14,043 nt of DNA from an uncultured Eubacteriales bacterium (lineage in GTDB: Bacteria > Bacillota > Clostridia > Oscillospirales > Oscillospiraceae). Position 1 is the stretch's first letter. Each line of letters begins with the position of its first letter. Below, piece after piece: positions 12,175 to 14,043 of the stretch. The DNA is taken from contig UROL01000035.1 in the NCBI GenBank assembly GCA_900549495.1, positions 1 to 14,043 on the forward strand, read 5' to 3'. The notes under the pieces are model-generated. The model was not told the DNA's origin. It saw nothing but the letters and a program-made list of their open reading frames with translations, and did not search any database. The position numbers were made by a program, and so were the translations under genes.

Positions 12175-13530
12175 CTATTGGGTAATTTTGTCCTGGGGCA
12201 GTTCCCTGAGAATTTTCCGCTGAATGGGGATGGCGAACAGGAAGGTAATCAGGTCAGCGACGCTTTGGGTCAGCTGCACACCGGTGAAGCCAAAGGCGGC
12301 GCTGAGAACCCACACCAGGGGGATGAAGAACAGCCCCTGCCGTGCCACGGACAGGAAGGTGGCAGCCACGGTTTTGCCCATGGACTGCTGCATCATATTG
12401 CTCATAACTACCCAGCCCTGAACAAAGAAGGTAATGCACTGGAATCGCAGGGCACCTGCGCCATAGGCGATAACCTGGGGGTCATCCCGGAAGAGGGCCA
12501 CCAGCTTGGGGGCAAAGACATAGCCCAGGCCGGAAATCACCAGCAGCACGGCGGTGGATACCTTTACGCAGAACCAGAAGCCCTTGCGTACCCGGGAATA
12601 GAGCCCGGCACCGTAGTTGAAGCCGCACACAGGCTGGAAGCCCTGGCCGAAGCCAATCATAGCGGAGGCACCGAACATGGTGACCCGCTGCACCACGCCC
12701 ATGGCGGCAATGGCGGCATCGCCGTAGGCCATGGATACATTGTTCAGGCAGATGGTCGCCACGGAGGCCAGACCCTGCCGGGCAAGAGAGGGCAGACCGC
12801 CCTTGAAAATCCAGGAATAATAGTGGCTGGAGAACCGGAAATTCCGGAGCTTCAGCTGGATATTGCCTCCCCGCCGGGTACCGGCCAGCAGCAGGCAGAA
12901 GCTGACCAGCTGGCTGAGAATCGTGGCCCAGCCTGCACCGGCCACCCCCAAATCCAGGGCGAAAATCATCACCGGATCCAGGACGATGTTCAGCAGGGCC
13001 CCGGTGACAATGCCCACCATGGCGTAGCTGGCGCTGCCCTGAAAGCGCAGCTGGTTATTCAGCACAAAGGAGGCGCACATCCAGGGGGCACCCAGCAGAA
13101 TCACCCGGAGATAGGCGGTAGTGTGGGGCAAAATGGTGGGGGTGGAGCCCAGAAATACTGCCAAAGGCTCCAGAAAGCACAGGCCCAGGACGCAAATCGC
13201 CAGTCCTGTGGCCAGGGCAGAGACAAAGCCGGTGGCCGCCATCTGAGAGGCACCGGTGTAATTCTTCTTTCCCAGCTCCCGGGAAATGTAGTTGCCGCTG
13301 CCCTGCCCGAAGAAGAAGCCCACGGCCTGGATAACTGCCATCACGGAGAACACCACGCCCACGGCGGCGGTGGCGGCATTGCTTTTCAGCATACCCACAA
13401 AATAGGTGTCCGCCATGTTGTAAAAGGCTGTCACCAGCATACTGATGATGCAGGGGGCAGCCAGGCGGCAAATCAGCTTTTCCACCGGCGGGGTGGTCAT
13501 TTTTATGTATTTCTCTTCCTGTGCGTCCAT
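12175..13530 (-). CDS. MATE-family multidrug/toxin efflux transporter
   Basis: The product is 451 residues with about twelve membrane helices in two similar halves. The N-terminal LAAPCIISMLVTAFYNMADTYFVG is the hallmark of MATE proteins, and GQGSGNYISRELGKKN and GFGQGFQPVCGFNYGA are the matching loops of the first and second half. Such proteins expel cationic drugs or other toxic compounds in exchange for Na+ or H+; which one cannot be told here. It starts at ATG 13530 with AAGAGGA upstream. It appears to be a single-gene unit, with a promoter at 13595-13624 and a terminator right after. Its closest annotations are usually generic MATE efflux proteins. Confidence 0.95.
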   Translation of the reverse strand: MDAQEEKYIKMTTPPVEKLICRLAAPCIISMLVTAFYNMADTYFVGMLKSNAATAAVGVVFSVMAVIQAVGFFFGQGSGNYISRELGKKNYTGASQMAATGFVSALATGLAICVLGLCFLEPLAVFLGSTPTILPHTTAYLRVILLGAPWMCASFVLNNQLRFQGSASYAMVGIVTGALLNIVLDPVMIFALDLGVAGAGWATILSQLVSFCLLLAGTRRGGNIQLKLRNFRFSSHYYSWIFKGGLPSLARQGLASVATICLNNVSMAYGDAAIAAMGVVQRVTMFGASAMIGFGQGFQPVCGFNYGAGLYSRVRKGFWFCVKVSTAVLLVISGLGYVFAPKLVALFRDDPQVIAYGAGALRFQCITFFVQGWVVMSNMMQQSMGKTVAATFLSVARQGLFFIPLVWVLSAAFGFTGVQLTQSVADLITFLFAIPIQRKILRELPQDKITQ

Positions 13531-13594
13531 AAAATCCTCTTTCTGTTTCGTTTTGCTGAAGTCGGCACTGCCCCATTGGAAAACACCAGTCTAA

Positions 13595-13624
13595 AGTATA
13601 TCACGTTCCGGAAATCCGTGTCAA
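13595..13624 (-). promoter_or_regulatory. Promoter of the MATE transporter gene, with dyad in the spacer
   Basis: On the minus strand, TTGACA (13624-13619) and TATACT (13600-13595) are spaced by 18 bases. CACG (13602-13605) and CGTG (13617-13620) flank the palindrome TTCCGGAA (13606-13613) between the boxes. The dyad could be an operator for a regulator encoded elsewhere. Confidence 0.7.
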
Positions 13625-13748
13625 GTCTGCCCGGGGGAAATGGGGGAGACTCTTTTGCCTCTTTCGACGGCTTTCGATTGCAAATCCCACTGGAAATCAC
13701 TATGCTTTTAATGGCGGACAGAACCCCCTGCAATGCGACAGTCTGCCA

Positions 13749-13783
13749 AAGCGCCGCCCCGGCTCTCCCCCGGGACGGCGCTT
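13749..13783 (-). terminator. GC-rich hairpin terminator after the LysM protein gene
   Basis: AAGCGCCGCCCCGG (13749-13762) pairs with CCGGGACGGCGCTT (13770-13783) with one mismatch. On the minus strand only TTTGG follows, so termination may be incomplete. The remaining intergenic DNA (13625-13748) shows no gene. Confidence 0.65.
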
Positions 13784-13790
13784 GTTGCAC

Positions 13791-14043
13791 TCAGCTGACG
13801 GGAATCAGCAGTATTTGATTGGGCCCCGGCTCGTCTTGCAGCTTATTGACGCAGCGGATGGCCGCCACGGTGGAGCCGGTGGCCTTTGCCAGCTCCCACA
13901 GGGAATCCGTCCCCGCCCGGCGCAGAATCAGGCTGGGGCGCTGGGGGTCGGGCTGGGTGTCCTCCCCCAGCTCCAGGGCGGTGACCATGGGGATGCCCTG
14001 GCCTCCGGTGGGGGTGAGGCTCAGGGGCAGCTCAGCCCGCAGG
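13791..14043 (-). CDS. LysM-domain protein, C-terminal part (SipL/DUF3794-LysM-like), 5' end outside window
   Basis: The frame is open to the window edge, so the start lies beyond it. The last 40-odd residues form a LysM domain: AGTDSLWELAKATGSTVAAI, then a short asparagine-containing turn and QILLIPVS, which mirrors the usual DSLW..A...GTTV..I..N......G..LLIP pattern. The preceding stretch (LRAELPLSLTPTGGQGIPMV) would fit the end of a DUF3794 repeat. DUF3794-LysM proteins such as SipL of Clostridioides difficile link the spore coat protein SpoIVA to the coat. If that is right, the organism is likely a spore-former, but with only 83 residues visible another LysM protein is possible. Confidence 0.65.
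   Translation of the reverse strand, partial: LRAELPLSLTPTGGQGIPMVTALELGEDTQPDPQRPSLILRRAGTDSLWELAKATGSTVAAIRCVNKLQDEPGPNQILLIPVS

Noticed and set aside
13503..13790. Small minus-strand open frame between the LysM and MATE genes
   Set aside because: No ribosome binding site, it runs across the MATE promoter and start, and the composition is not protein-like.
12178..13818. Long + strand open frame opposite the MATE gene
   Set aside because: Low-complexity Gly/His/Gln-rich translation typical of an antisense shadow; the MATE protein on the other strand is unambiguous.

Overview
The window looks like a piece of chromosome from a GC-rich, Gram-positive anaerobe of the Clostridia, probably the Oscillospiraceae/Ruminococcaceae group. 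This is inferred from strong AGGAGG-type ribosome binding sites, sigma-A-like promoters with 17-18 base spacers, densely packed genes with G/C-ending codons, and Clostridia-typical families: a DUF3798 transporter, a COG2509 FAD protein, a CsoR-family repressor with a His-rich tail, and a LysM protein resembling the C-terminus of the spore-coat protein SipL. No species can be named. I see no rRNA, tRNA, insertion sequence, phage gene or CRISPR array.

Layout. Positions 1-1300 hold the 3' end of an FAD-dependent dehydrogenase gene and its terminator. Positions 1301-1720 contain a comparatively AT-rich gap, a clear promoter and a structured leader of about 185 nt. Positions 1721-7723 carry a four-gene ABC importer on the + strand: a DUF3798 substrate-binding protein, a double ATPase of the RbsA/MglA type, and two BPD_transp_2 permeases. 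The first permease has an unusual large extracytoplasmic helical insert. Two large hairpins separate the binding-protein gene from the rest. A bidirectional terminator follows at about 7784-7822. Positions 7852-8680 are a minus-strand pair, a COG2426 small membrane protein followed by a HIT hydrolase, with its own promoter.

Positions 8757-12095 form a metal-handling island. A divergent promoter region (9408-9577) drives a His/Cys-rich protein and a CooT-like Ni-binding protein on the minus strand, and a CsoR-family repressor with a His-rich N-terminus on the + strand. Converging on the repressor gene from the other side is a minus-strand operon of two COG0523/CobW-type GTPases. One is canonical, with a CxCC motif and a 51-bp tandem repeat encoding a His/Cys-rich loop. 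The other is degenerate and appears to be fused to a C-terminal domain resembling YcgQ (DUF1980). The likely theme is sensing, buffering and delivery of a transition metal (nickel, zinc or cobalt), with no dedicated metal transporter inside the window.

Positions 12141-13624 hold a MATE-family efflux transporter with its own terminator and promoter. The window ends in the 3' part of a minus-strand gene encoding a LysM C-terminus.

The items most worth following up are the DUF3798 transporter (unknown substrate, a binding protein without a lipobox, the permease insert, a switch-like leader) and the metal island (GTPase fusion, shared His-rich tails, promoter-overlapping operator candidate).
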